DNA from: Stercorarius parasiticus
Taxonomy: Eukaryota; Chordata; Aves; Charadriiformes; Stercorariidae
Direction: 5' to 3'
DNA length: 64,000 nucleotides
Assembly (NCBI GenBank): GCA_013396915.1
Contig: VWZL01002502.1
Coordinates: forward strand, 91,797 to 155,796
Under the pieces are notes generated by a model. That model was not told where the DNA came from, ran no database searches, and was given only the letters and a program-made list of their open reading frames with translations. Within the stretch, counting starts at the first letter, position 1; each line of letters starts with the position of its first letter. This document shows positions 41,352 to 54,600 of the stretch, one piece after another. The translations under genes and the position numbers were made by a program.

Positions 41352-41352
41352 N
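41352..41352. other. Single ambiguous base in the CpG island
   Basis: An N within a C-rich stretch marks an unresolved call in very GC-rich sequence. Confidence 0.95.
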
Positions 41353-41378
41353 CCCCCTTCTCTCTCGTCGGAGGCGGA

Positions 41379-41384
41379 CACGTG
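41379..41384. promoter_or_regulatory. CACGTG E-box in the CpG island
   Basis: A palindromic CACGTG, the core site of USF/MYC-family bHLH factors, lies in the island about 140 bp upstream (minus-strand sense) of the candidate donor. Such sites occur by chance, and function is not shown. Confidence 0.4.
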
Positions 41385-41425
41385 TGGTAAACGCCTCAGC
41401 CCCTGCCTCCGCGGTAGCCGGGGGA

Positions 41426-41505
41426 GTGCCGTGCCGTGCCGTGCCGTGCCGTGCCGTGCCGCGCCGTGCCGTGCCGTGCCGTGCCGTGCCGTGCCGTGCC
41501 GTGCC
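41426..41505 (+). repeat. (GTGCC)16 pentanucleotide array
   Basis: Sixteen head-to-tail GTGCC units (80 bp) with one variant unit, GCGCC, at 41461-41465. It lies in the CpG island and is probably length-polymorphic. It creates periodic open frames in several phases that are not genes. Confidence 0.98.
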
Positions 41506-44500
41506 TTGGCAGGCGGTTTGGCCGAAGGGCCCTTGGCGCGACGCCGAGGTGGGGAGGCTGCGGCCAGAGTGGTGTTGGTGCTGAGGGTGCTGGGCCACGT
41601 TTGAGACGAGGAAATGATTTTTTAGGGTTTTGGATTTTTTTTGTTTTTTGGCCTACTGGTCACTGAGATGCAAAGAGCATCTGGGTTTGAGGGGCCAGAG
41701 CTTGGTCGGTGAGTGCTCCAAGTGTGGCCCTGCCTGGCAGCCAACAGCACTGGGGTTTCTTCACCCCTCAGGTTTCCTCACCCTTTTACCACACGTTCTG
41801 TTGCAGACCTTCATTTAAAACGTTATTTGGTGACTTAAAAGTCATGGATGTTGTTTTAATAATGGGGCTAAAGCTGGGCAGGCTGTAGCTCTGAGCACTG
41901 CTGACACCTCAGTGACTTCACCACAGAGATGGCCCTCTCTGATGTGCCTTCACAGGGCTTTCGGGGTCCTGGATGGGGCTCTCCCCCAGTTTGTATTCTG
42001 CTCTGAGTAATGGGGCTTGGTTTTTCTTGAAGTCCTCTACAGACATCGGTGTTAAAATGGGATGTTTTAGGGATGGGTTGCAGCACAGGAATGTGTGAAG
42101 TGTAAGAACCAGAGGAAACGCTGCCATGCTCCTGTCCAAATTCAACAAGCAGACTTTTGTCATCATTTTTTAACTCACACAGGTCAGGTGTAATTACTCT
42201 CATGTTTTCATCTGAAATGATCTCGTTCTGCCCTAGCTGAAAAGAGCAATGAAACTCCCAGTGGTTTTTTTTGTGATGCCGTGGTAACTACGGGTGTTTC
42301 TCCAGGCAGGTGCAAGGCCATGGTGTGCAGCCGGGGGTATCGGAGTGTTGCCAGGGGCTGTCATCCAGCTGTTGGATGGCTGCAGAGTCATCTCTAAAAA
42401 GCCAAATTCCACCTGTGTGGTGTCCAGCTTCTTTCCAGAGCATTTTATGTGATATTCATAAGGTAACATGGAAGTTTCTCACTTGTTCTGTCTGACATTG
42501 AATCTGAAAGGCTATAATATGTATATAAATCAGCCTTGTCAATAGTTTATTTATATAGAGAGAGTTAATTTTAAGTAATTTATTTTGAAACAAAATTACC
42601 ACCAGCTGAGAGCTTTAGTGGATATAATGATAATCACAGTTTGGGTGAAAGCAATAGCGCAGAATCATCTTGGGTCATTTCCTTTTTACTTCTGCTGCTA
42701 ATTAAAATACGTAGTATTTTCCACAGATACATGTTCTTATGCATGTTTAAATGTATTTTTTTTAATTGGGAAGTATAAATAATATTTTCCTGCTTTGGGA
42801 CAGAATATCATCTGATTAACTGTAATGCTACAATAAATTGCATGAGGACCTTCATTATGTAGGTTGCTGTTACGCTAAAATCTGAGGAACTTTATATGCA
42901 TGAGCAATTAATGAATGTTCTGTTATAGAAGCAAAACTAAAACTAGTTTAAATGAGAGAGGAAAAAGCAGAAGATAACTGTGGACAAGCAGTTTTCCTCA
43001 TTTCAATGCTTCCAGTGAAGTCTGGCAAAACAGAAAGTGCTTTAAAATGTATTTCATTTAATTTCATATTCTTTGGGTATTTAATGGAGTGTAAGTGGTC
43101 AGAGAGAGTCCATTTTGGTTTATGACTTTAGCATATAATGTTGCAGCAAGCCATTTGTTAACTACTGTTGCATTTCAATTATTTAGAGCATCACTTTAGT
43201 CCACGTCTTTCTGAAACAAATAGTGTTTTCTCATTTGGGCTGTGAAAATTTTGCAAGGGATAAAGAGTCTTATGTCTTTGTTCAGTCAGTCAATGGGTTC
43301 AACTTGAATTAGGACTGAGTAAAGATGTAAAAAATCGATCCACAGGAGATAAAATGGAGAATCTTTTCAACTAATACAGAAACATGGCTTTAGAAACTTG
43401 AGGTGCTTCTTGGTACTGAAACTTTCTTGCTGACTGATTATTTTCTGTAATTTTGCTTTTTAAACTCAGCAGTGCAAAATGCATGGTAATGCTCTTACAG
43501 TTGGAGATTGTCTTTCATCAGAACAGATTCTATTGCAGCTCAGAAGGCTTTATTAACACATTTTCCAGGCACTGGAGTTGAGAAGGGGATGAAAATCAAT
43601 TCTTACTAAACAGCCTTTAGCAGTGGTAAGGCATGCTAGATTTAATTGAGAGTACAGGGTAACTATTGGAAAATAGAAGCTAAATCACAAAAACAGAGAT
43701 GTGGAGAGGGGCAGGGGCATGGGGATGTGGGCATTGCTGCCTGTGATCCATTTTTCTGAAATGTGTGTTTAGATAGTTTGTTTTAAACTAACTCTTGACT
43801 GTTCTTTTTACATTTCATCTCTCAAGTAGCTGGATAGGTCCAATACCTCCCAAACCCAAGGTAAAGCACTGCTTTGCTTGGGGGAAACTTTGGGGAGGAG
43901 ATAAACTACCAGGGCCTCCTGCAGCTGTATGTTCTCTTGAATTTTCCCATCTAGAAAACCTGCTTTGCCAGGGGCCACTTAATTTTTGCCATATGACATT
44001 ATGACGGTACGGGTGATGTGGCTTAGAGCCCTTTCATGTGCATATATTTAAAAAAAGTGTGGGAGAAAGCTTTCTGCAGCAAGTGTTAAGTGAAAATTTT
44101 GTAGTGGAAGTTAAGAAGTTGTTCGCTGAAGATTTCAGAGCTAGACTGGTACAAGTGTGTAATCACTGTTTGCGAGCTGAACTGCTCCATCTACAGTGCC
44201 TGTAACCTTGAACAAACAAACCTGATTTTAATTCTGATGGTAGATACCTGATTTATGCAAAGATGAGTACTTATGCAGAAGTGTCATTTAAGAACAGAAA
44301 ACAATCATGGCAGTTATTGCCAAGTTCTTTTTCACAGCCCCGCTTTGACTTAATTGGTCTCTCTTTCCCAAGCCGAACCACCAAATGCCTGCTCTCATTT
44401 CCTCTTTTCTGGTAGTAGTGGGGGTGTGAAAAGAAGAGTCGGTGGTGATGGGAGTTTCCAGCCATTACCTTCTACGTGCGTCTGTGGTCTGCTGTGTAGA

Positions 44501-47500
44501 TTCACTTTTTGAAGTGTTTTGAGCATTATGTATTGTCATTTATTCAGCTTTTTCTGAAGGTTGAGGTCAAAGGTTTGTGTTATCTGTGATGCTTTTCCTC
44601 CAGTTTTTCATACTTTTCTCCTTGAAAGACATGAGCTCTTTATGGATTCATAGATACTGAATTTGTTCATGTGAAGGTCTGGCTGCTATACACATTTGGA
44701 CTGATGTCCAAGTGAAAGAGAAATTAGCCTTCCTTTTCTGAAGTCTTGCAACTTTAGAGATTCTTTCCATAATGATATAAATTAATTTCTACTGCTTATC
44801 TTTGCTGGTTTTATATTGACTAAGCAAGGTTTTCTTCTTTGTATTAGTCAGCATGCCATTTATTGTGACTTGCAGCTGAGTTGGTCTTTCGTACTTTTTA
44901 AGGGTTTGCTTCTGTGCATGTTGCACGTGAGCAAACTGCTCTGCCTGCTGAGAGCTGTAATTGGGTCAGGACGACTATCTGCAGGTTAGGCACTACGTCT
45001 AGGAGGAGCTGTCATCTCTCTATTTAAATTTATTGTGGTTTAGAACATGTTGTGGTTTAGTTGCATAATGTTCTGTGCTTAGTAGAGTTTAAATAAAATT
45101 ATGCATTTCGTTTGTTTTTCCTGAAGGATGAGATGTATAAGTTAATCAGCGGTTCTGGGGAAGATTCTGATGCCAGATGCAAGCATGCAAATTGCTACAT
45201 ATTTGTATAAGCAACTTAGTGCAGAGTGGTTTTTGTTATCAGATGTGAGTCTTAAGAATTTGAGATTAAAACTGAGATACGCTTTATGTCCCAAACACTC
45301 TATAGTTTTACTCATTTGAAGGAACTTTTATATATGAATCGCTCACAAACCAGGCAAGAAAATAGTTTCCTGACAGTTTTGCTGAGATGCCTGCCTAGAG
45401 CATTGCCAATTCTTGTGATATTTGATGTTTTTAAAGCCCTACTCTCATGAGAAAGTACTTACATGAAAATCTTGGGCACTTTTTCCTCTTTCTTAAATAA
45501 AATCTATTTTATTTTATGTATAGGAGATTTGCAAATGTAATCTAGGAGTTCCTAAAAGATTGAAAATCTGGGCTACTGTATAAAAGGAAGCCAAAAATCT
45601 TTCAAGGTCTTACAAATACCTCCCTGCTGCCTTTTCTTGAGGGTAGGAGACCTGCATTTTGAACATTTGAGACTGTAGTAGTAGAACTTAATTTAAGTTC
45701 TTCTAAAAAACATAGATAAAACTAAGAAAATATTTTATGGTGTTTACTGCACACACACCCTTACATTGGGTTTCAACATGCCAGTTGCCAGTGTTGATTT
45801 GAGCAATGTAAGAGTTCTACTTCCCTTCTGATAGCTTTACTTTGCAAAGTTAATATGATGGTAGAACAAGGAAGTGTACGTATTGATGCAATTTTCTTGC
45901 TCACCACAGTCATAGTTGCTTTCATAGTTGTTTTTACATTCCTGTTAGTATTGAAGAAAACTGTGCTGTGAAAGAACACAAGCATAATTTTCTGAGTTCT
46001 TGGGGGTTTTTTAAGTTCTTTTGAAACAATTACATTTGATTTTTGGTGTTCATGTAAGCTCTGGGAGATTCAAGCACAGAACAGAGGCACCACAGAGGGA
46101 GACAGTTCACACTTCTGTGCACTGGCTTGGGCAAAGCAATGTGATAGTTAGCGTTTTTTTCCCCCAAATCCCTTTTGATTTGCAGCTGAAGTTGTCTCAT
46201 CAATCAGCGAGAACAAGCTGGAGACCAACTCAATGAATTTAGGCCATCACATGACTTTAGTTGGTAGTACTTACGCTTTTCCTTCTCACCTGGGAGGAAT
46301 GAAGAGTCTCAGCAACTACCATGCAATCACCTGAGGCATACAAATCTGCTGACTGTGGCTTTTGCTTTAAAGGTGGTGTTTCAAGGGTGTCAGGTATCAA
46401 GAGCTCTAACATTCAGGAAATTCTGTCAAAATGGTAAGAGATTAGGAAAATGCATATAGGTTTTGTTTTGATTTTAACCCTCATTTATGGATAAATCTCA
46501 TTTATGGATGTCTCCAGGGACTACAGTTGTGGTCATTGTGAATCTTGGATTAGAACAGGAGGTTAAGGGCTGCTGGTTAGGCTGCTGGTCTGTCCCTCTG
46601 TGTCAGCAAGGTATGGCTGGTAGGGGACAGTGTGCGAGTGTGGCTATTCTCTGCTTCTCTCCTGTCTGCTCCTGTCTCCAGGCTCTGATGCCTTACCCGC
46701 CTCTCCCCGCTGCTGGCAGCAGGCAGGGGACGGATTGCTCTGTCCTGCTCCCTCTTCAGTGAATGAGCGGGTCACGGAAGGCACAGCAATAAGACCTGTG
46801 GGACCTGGGCCACCCCAACCCTGGGACAAAGGGCTAGTGTTATTTTTCAGATTGTCAGATGGTCAGAAGTTACTAACTAAAGGTTTTTTTCTTCTTATCA
46901 ATGTAAATGGTTATCCAAAAATGCAAACCGCAATGGCATTAGTATGTGGATTTGGTTGTTTTTGTCTGCTTAAAATGCTTTAGCTATACTATCAGACTGT
47001 GCAAACAATAACATGGATCAGTCCCACACTATGACTGGAACGAGGCTTTGTTTGCAGAAAGACAAATATGTCCTATTGTGAGCTGGAGTGATGATACGGG
47101 AGTACCTGAATCCTAATTTCATTGGTCAGTTGTGTAATTTTGAAGTATAGTTTGACCACTACAAATGAATAGCTTACTTTTGGCAGCTAGTGCTACCAAC
47201 TAACATTTAATTCTCCAGTATTAATTCTTTTCTACTTGGACTGTAGGCTTGGGTATTTTTTCTTGTTAAAGTTATGATTAATAATGTTGTTTTCATGTCT
47301 TCTAGGCTGTCTGGGATAATCAATCTATTTGCCTGTACTCAGGCATATATTATTTTGACCATTATTGTGTTATGATAGTCATTTAGTAAGATTTATTTTT
47401 ATTGGTACAGCAAATGTTGCTATCAAAAGCTGAGCATGGTATTGGTGAAACAAGATAGCATGCAAAATAAATCCTAGTAAACCTTTGAAATGAAAGCAAA

Positions 47501-49632
47501 CATTAATAATGAAACTACAGATTGTGTCTGTTTGCACAGGAGGAGGGTGGAAGATTGAAGTCACCTGCCCTAGGCATGTCACAGTTTTGTTGAACCACAC
47601 AGGGAGAACTTGGTGTAGTTAATGTCTGGGGTCATGGCAGAGATGTTGAGTCACACAGCTTGAGAGAGATGTCAGCATGCCTCTCTTCCCCATATTGCAG
47701 GGTGGTTAGAGAGATAGTGTTTGATGGAAATAGTAGTTCTGCATTGAGCTTGCCAAATAATAGGTAAACCAAACTCCTATTACTTGTGCTTGTTTACTGC
47801 TATTGGTAGCATGGTGAAGGGCGGGGTTTGATGTTGCTGTTTAAAATCTGGTAAAATAATAAAGACACTGAGAATATTTACTCAAGTTCTTAGTAATAGG
47901 CTAAAAGTCAATTCTTTCCCTCAGGACTTAATTGAATTGAAGAGGAAAAGCCCATCTGCAGCAGAGCTACTTTGCAAACCCGTGTCTGAAGATAGGTTAT
48001 ATTGTTAGAGACACTACAGCCAGTGTTCCAGACATATTTCCTGAATAAATTCTGCTGCGTATCTGGCCTTCTTGCAACTGGGGCATTGGTTTAACTCATC
48101 AGTCGAAGTCTCTTGTCAAAAAAAGTTAATTTTGGACGCATTACAATTCTTTTATTCAAAAGAGGCTGTAGAGTTGCTGCTTTTTGATGCAAGCGTGGTG
48201 TCTTGTGTCTGCTGAATTCCAATGTGTGGCCTCCCCCTTCTGCACTTCGAAAGTGTTTATGGAGTTACACCCATATTTCTGGTTAGTGTTGATCTGACCT
48301 TATACGTGTTTAAAGGTAATGCCACTTGGAAATGCTTTTAAGTATATGCAATTTAAGTCGGTTGGTCTGTGATCCCTTTTATTTTTGTAAACTAATTATT
48401 TTACGCATAATTAAATATTTTATGATTTACATAATATTACATATAATTAAATATTTGGATTTGCATGTTTTATGTTCTACAGCATACCTGAATATGTATG
48501 GTCATTCATGCCTGGATGATCTACAACACACCTGAATGTGTAGGATGTTTCAGTAGGCTTAGTGTCCTAGACCACCACAGATCCCTTTTTTTACAGTCTG
48601 ATATTAAATATGATTTACTACCTGTCATTCTCATGATTAAAAAGGTGCCTGTGCTTTTTCATGACAGAAAGGTTAATTTCAGATTCAAATGTTCAAATAT
48701 TAACTAGCTGCCTTCTTATGCTGTCAATGCAGTAAATTTTGCTGTATTGCTAAGGACAAATAGTTGCTATTTTTCTTTATTGGTCACACTCCTCCAATGG
48801 TTTTGATATGCTTGAAGACGAGAAGAGAACTTTGAGAGGGATGGGTTTGCCATATTTCCAACTATTTTTACTCTGCAAAAGTTTCAGGAATGTGTTTGGA
48901 GAAATTTTTTTTTACACTGTTTCTTTGCTTTTGGCTGTAGGAAAGGATACATTCTACATGCAGATTTAGACCTGTAGGGAAGCTTTTATTAGCTGGTTAT
49001 ACAGAGAATGCCAATGATATAAATCATTTGGAGGAGGAAGAGGTGAGAGAAGTGGTAATAGTTCCCTTATGTTTATCCAAACTTTCTGTTTTCAGGTTGG
49101 GCCAGAGTAGAAGAGAGGAAGTCATTCCTGGTCTAGTTAAATATGGGGGGGTTTTCCTGCTCACTATTTTAGGAAAAAGTATAGGTTCAGAACAACTCCC
49201 AGGCAATTTAAGGACTTCAGAACCATTGTTTATTCTCTGTTAATTATTTTATATCTTTCTCCTCAGCAGTGGATATTATGAAGCAGTAGGGCAAATTTGT
49301 GTTGACTGAAGACCTTATTCTTGTTTAAATGTAGAGGAATGCACTCTACAGAAGCAGCAGTAAGTGTCGCTATTTGTGAAAGAAACATAAGTATACTTGT
49401 GAAAAAGAACAAATTAAATTAGTGGTGTGCCTGGGTCAAATCCATGTATTTACAGCTGTCCTTTAGGGAAGTGCAGATCAAAATGTAGATGTACTGTTTT
49501 AGTCTTTATTTATCTGGGTAAAAAAGCCCCACCAAATTGCAAAGATATAATGTAATGTAGTAATTTCCTTTTTGGATTTTGTGGGATCACACTTCTTAAA
49601 CATACGGATATCGGGACGTCAATCTATATCTT

Positions 49633-49973
49633 TATGGCAGCCTTCCAGTACTTAAAGGGGGCCTACAGGAGAAACTGGGAGGGACTCTTATCAGGGAGTG
49701 TAGTGATAGGATGAGGGGTAACGGTTTTAAACTGAGAGAGGGGAGATTTAGATTAGATATTAGGAAAAAATTCTTTACTGTGAGGGTGGTGAGACCCTGG
49801 CCCAGTTGCCCAAAGAAGCTGCGGATGCCCCATTCTTGGAGGTGTTCAAGACCAAGCTGGATGGGGCTTTGAGCAACCTGGTCTAGTGGGAGGCGTCCCT
49901 GCCCAGGGCAGGGGGGTTGGAACTAGATGATCTTTAAGGTCCCTTCCAACCCAAACCATTCTATGATTCTATA
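49633..49973 (+). mobile_element. CR1 LINE, 5'-truncated 3' end
   Basis: About 340 bp matches the 3' portion of avian CR1 retrotransposons. It starts near gcagccttccagtacttaa, then shows ttagattagatattaggaa, ctttactgtgagggtggtg and atgatctttaaggtccctt, and ends with the typical cattctatgattctat. It is in plus orientation, severely 5'-truncated as most CR1 copies are, and lacks any intact reverse-transcriptase frame. The close fit to the remembered consensus suggests a fairly recent copy by CR1 standards. The subfamily is not assigned. Confidence 0.95.
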
Positions 49974-51582
49974 ATATTATTGTGTTGGGATTTTTTTTTA
50001 TTATTAAGCGGGATTGTATTACTTGTTCACTCACCAGTTTACAGTTAGTTCATAGTAGGACTAGAAGCAAATGTTCTAAAAAGTTGCTTGTAGGTAGCTG
50101 TGGTGAGGTTCCCGTTTCATTTGGCCTCCTGAGAATAACTGGGTAAACGTGACATTTGGGAGTACCTCCCCAAACTTGACCTGCCCTCAAAACTCTTACA
50201 ATTGGGGTTTTTTTTACTGAGGAAAAAAAATTGCAGTCTCAGTGCAAGCAGAAAGAAAAGGAAAATGCTTTTTTTGAATTGTCACAGTTGAGTTCTTCTG
50301 GATAAAATCTATATTCTCTTTGTGAGGTTTCATTTCATTTCTTCTATTATCTAGGAGGTACGAGGGTAAACATGCACACAGGTATTTTAATGTCATTTTT
50401 TTTGTGATGTGATTTTATCTTGTGGTTTTTACTTATAATAAATTATAGGTTTTGGTTTTGGTTTTTTTGAAAAGTAGGAGAAATTCGTGTCTTTTAGTCA
50501 TCATAAAACCATTCAAAAAAGACAAAAAAACTTTGTCTGTCTGTGAGACTTAAAGCATGCAAGTGCGCAGTTAAAAGAAAATTGCTTAATATTGGAGGTG
50601 TAATATCACTCCTAGGCCGCACTTCATTTATGCTTGTAAGAAGTACAACATTGTTAATGCTGTTTTAGGCACTCTGAGGAATTATGATGATAGCAGTGCT
50701 GACGTTCCCTAGGAGCTCTGAAAAGAAACATTAAAATTCTTTGTGGTTTGTTTTTTTTTTTTAAGGTACTTACACTGTGTACATATATGTTGTATTCTGT
50801 TTTATCATTTTAGGAATGAATAGGAATGACTGAGAATTTTTGGTGTTTAAATGACTTTCATGTTGGAAAATGGGTTGTAGGATATATTCAATTTTGGGTT
50901 CCTTTTTTAAATAGTTCTTTCCTAGGCTTCTTCAGAAAGCAAAGCTTCCTCTACCAGCAATTCAGAGCACCTGTCCCAGATTCCTGTTCAGAGTTGCCCT
51001 ATGGAGGACTGTGTTTCTTTGCATAAACTAGAGGGAAAGTATGTTGCTTAAAGCAAATGGTCAGAATGCCTCCTTAAGTCTCCCCTGAAAAAAGAAACCT
51101 CTATTTCTTTCTCTAACTATAACACTTTCTTGAATTGTTTGTTCAGAAATATGTATAAAATCAGTTTCATTCAACTTATTTGAGAAGAGCCAGAAAGTCT
51201 GAGCAGAGCTGCTTCTGTGTACACATGTACTTTCCACAGAACTTACAAAGGTGGTGGCGAGGTGATTCTTATCTTGTGCAGGTGCTGGTTTCTGTTGTGG
51301 GTACTTAAGCATCTTGAGTGTGACTTAACTGGTTGGATGCTTTCCAAAAGTAAAAGAAAAATTGCTAAATATCTGCCTACTATCTGCATGGTTCTTAACA
51401 AGGGGCGAACAGACTTGACAGCTCACTGCTGCTGAAACGGGGAGTCATACCATCCCCCATCTTCTTGTTCCTGTCTTCCTGCTGACTTTTTCTCACTAAG
51501 TACCTTGTGCCAGCTTTGATGCTTGCTGGAATACTCCATGCGTTGATTTAAGTCATTAAAATGTCAGCAAACTGTCCCAGGG

Positions 51583-51650
51583 GAAAAAAAAACCCAAACA
51601 AACAAAAAACCACATACAAAAAACCCAAACCCCACCACCACCACCAAACA
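51583..51650. repeat. A/C-rich low-complexity tract with (CCA)n
   Basis: A run of A, then AAAC-type units, then four to five CCA units. Almost only A and C occur on the plus strand. Confidence 0.85.
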
Positions 51651-54600
51651 TGGTCATTTTTCTGCCTCTTTATTGAATAACATAGGCTCAATGAAGGGTT
51701 TCTGTGCTTGAGAGAGATGTAGGATAAGTGGAGAGCGCTATAGGAAGGCAGGAAAATTTCTCTCTTTTAGCAGCTGGAGCTGTTGTGATGATTCTGTCAT
51801 GTATGAAGGAGTCTAAACTACAATGATTTCACTAAATTGGATTTCAGTCATGTGTGGAGCTCAAGTGGTTAAATTGGACTTGGTCCATGTCTTTTTAGGC
51901 ATGTGCAAATAAGCATGAATTTAAAGTGCGATATATGTAAGCATATACTAAAGTGGAACCATGCATGTAGTCGCATACACCGCAATAACTGCTTTGAAGT
52001 TAAGTGCATTTGTGTGTCCGTAGGTGTGGGTATTCAAGCTGATCAGAGGGCTGACTGCTGTTTCATTGATCCAGCTGTAAAGACCAAACTTACTCTGAAA
52101 AGTAAAAGTTTGCAGGATCCAACTTGCTTTTCTTGTGAATTGAGTTCTGACTGCAGATAGGTGGAGATAGAAGGAAGAAAGGATTTTGAAGTGCTATTCG
52201 CATTCAGCAACATTTAAGTCTTGAATTTAAAAATGCTAATTTAGAAAATGGCCATGGCCACATTGTATCTCACGTTGAAAAGATTTCAGTCCTTGAATCC
52301 TAGTTCATGTATTGGGTGTACCAGGAATTCACCTTTTGAAACTGAGGACTTTTTTGATAGGCTTGTGATATTGCAGTGAATTATGGAACTATAATAACAT
52401 AGCAGAAAGCTTTAATGTCATCCTAATCTGAGCTCAAAACTATTTTGTTTCCAGGCAATAATAATTGCAGAGCCATATGCTTTCAACTAGCTTCATTTGC
52501 ACATGGGTCCAAATGTTCTAGCTTGGATCCATCTATTCTTTACCTTGTCATTTTCTTCTCTGAGGCTTTTCCTGATGATTTTATCCTCTTGGGAGTATCC
52601 TTCTGTTGGATATTCCTTATGTTGTTACTGTTTGTATGCTTCTGAGTTCCTCCAAATCCTTTATTCCTTGTCTTTTACTCTGTTCCTCTTTGCTCCTTCT
52701 TTTACAGGTATTTCTTAATATACAATATACCTTTAGCTTTAGTCCAGCTTCTGGTGGACAAATGGTCACAAGACAGAAATTTACAGATGGCTTAAACAGA
52801 TGTTCCTGTCAGAGTCAAAATATTTAACTCTTTTAATTACTGCTAGACATAATGCCTCTAGAGCTGATGAATATTGCCAGAATGGTGTGCAGGGGGTTTG
52901 TGTGGCTCCTTTTCAGATTGTATTACTTTCTCTCTCAATCTGACACCCTTCAGGAGAAATGAAGTCTGCTGAGAATAGCTTTTATTGTTTTCATTGCTGT
53001 GTTAATCTCTAAACCACAGTTAGCCAAGATCTATGCTTACACCAAACCGGGAGGGTTGTTTTGAACTAGTTGAAGGAATCTATCCTGAGTGCTCTCTAGC
53101 AAGGTCTGGGTGAATTTATTTTTAATCAATAAACAAAAATTGTCCCTTGTTTTTTTTTTTTGCCTCCATACCAAAAATGAAGATGAAATGTCAAGATATT
53201 CAAATAAGAAACTGTGTGTGCTCTGGGGCATATTATTTGAATGTAAATATATTGTTTGTGCAAGTTGTTCTTCAAATGTTTTAATACCGTGATGCTTAAA
53301 TTAGAATGTTTTTCATAAAGTTGTGATTTTAATTCTTAATCCTTTATTTAACCAGGGAATGTATACAAATTATTAATAATTTACAAAATATCCTAATAAA
53401 AACAGAAGCACATGAGTGCAGTCATCATGAACTAAAAATGCAAGAATAAGACTGATTCTTCTGAAGCGAGTTCCTTGTAGGTGCTTATCAAGTTTTAGAA
53501 AAATGTACCATTTCAGAGTTCAAATGCTTTAGTAAGAAATGAGTTGAATATTTGGAGCCAACTAATCTGTAGGCACAACAGGAACTTGATGGTATAGCAG
53601 GTGGTAAGATTCATTTATGATAAGTTATGATGGAATTCCCCTGGAACTATGCATTCCACCTACTTGAACATACAATAATTCAAATATTAACGGTATGCAG
53701 TAAATGCCAAGACATAAAAAAAATTGTCAGGTTACTGTAGAACATGGGACTAAGTATATGACTAAGCCACTGTCTGTAACTAGCCCTTACTAGTTCTGGT
53801 GTACATTGTGGTCTATATATGTTGAACTTCTATGGTTCACCTCTTGTCTAGTAGCTGTTCATTTGAACATTTTTATTTGTCCAGAATACCGAGCCTGTGT
53901 ACATTTTAATTTACAGCATGGGGTCTGCACGTAACAATGCTTACATATCCTCCTTGAGATGGTCACATTTATTGTACCTGATAACTGTGGTGATGTGTTC
54001 AAATGATACTTTCAAAATTACTTTTTTTTTCTGTCTATTTTAAAATTATAGCTAGGCAGAAAATCTGGAAATGTTCCAAGTGATTGGGATGCTGGAGGGG
54101 CAGAGAGAGAGTAATGGTTGGTTTGGGCCACTTTGAACAAACTCCCTTTTATTACTCAAATTTTAGTACAGTATTCAGTGTGCATACTGAGAATATTTGA
54201 TACACTTTTTACCTATGTTTACCTCATGCGAACTACATAGTGAAAAAAACATGCAGAATGTGATTGCAGGTTTCTGAAGCAGTAACATCTGTCGGTTTTG
54301 AGAGGCTTACTACTTATCTCTTCAGGATATTACATCTAACCATGTGAAACAGTTTTAGGTGACAGCATTTTTCTTGTCGGTGTGACACAATTTGTTAATT
54401 TGCGAAGCTGTTAGCAATGAACTTAGTATTTCAGCATATAGTTTGTCAATGGAAATAAGTTTATGTGCTCTGAAACTCGTATTTCTGAAAGATGTACAAA
54501 GGATTTATTTTTACGGAGGTAGTAATGCATTGTCTGCAATGACATAAGAAAGTGGCATAGAAGAAGAATTCTGTTTGTTTTGTTATGCTGAGTAATAACA

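Larger units (their letters stand above)
41244..41385 (-). other. PRKCD: Candidate non-coding first exon of PRKCD
   Basis: On the minus strand a good donor (GGAAGCGG|GTGAGTGCC) marks a possible exon end at 41244. It is the best minus-strand donor I can find in the CpG island. The 5' end given here is arbitrary because the transcription start cannot be read from sequence. If used, this exon would splice to the acceptor at 4193 and contribute only 5' UTR. Other weaker donors in the island, or additional exons, could be used instead. Confidence 0.3.
40130..41610. promoter_or_regulatory. CpG island, probable PRKCD promoter and possibly bidirectional
   Basis: Sequence composition changes abruptly here from AT-rich to very GC-rich with dense CpG, the only such island in the window. 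GC boxes (ccgcccc and ggggcgg types) are present and no TATA box is evident. A strong minus-strand donor (GTGAGTGCC at 41243-41235) lies inside it. Plus-strand donor-like sites lie at 41307 (AGA|GTGAGTG) and just beyond the island at 41709 (TCG|GTGAGTGC). The island sits upstream of PRKCD on the correct side to be its promoter, and no other gene start is recognised. An assembly gap interrupts it, so its true length is uncertain. The assignment to PRKCD is inference from position. Confidence 0.75.

Noticed and set aside
41311..41666. ORFs with a repeating CRAVP-type pattern
   Set aside because: They are translations of the (GTGCC)16 array in several frames and do not represent a protein.
52445..52718. 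Hydrophobic, membrane-like ORFs
   Set aside because: The region is T- and C-rich on the plus strand, which yields Phe/Leu/Ser-rich frames in more than one phase. There is no family match or splice context.
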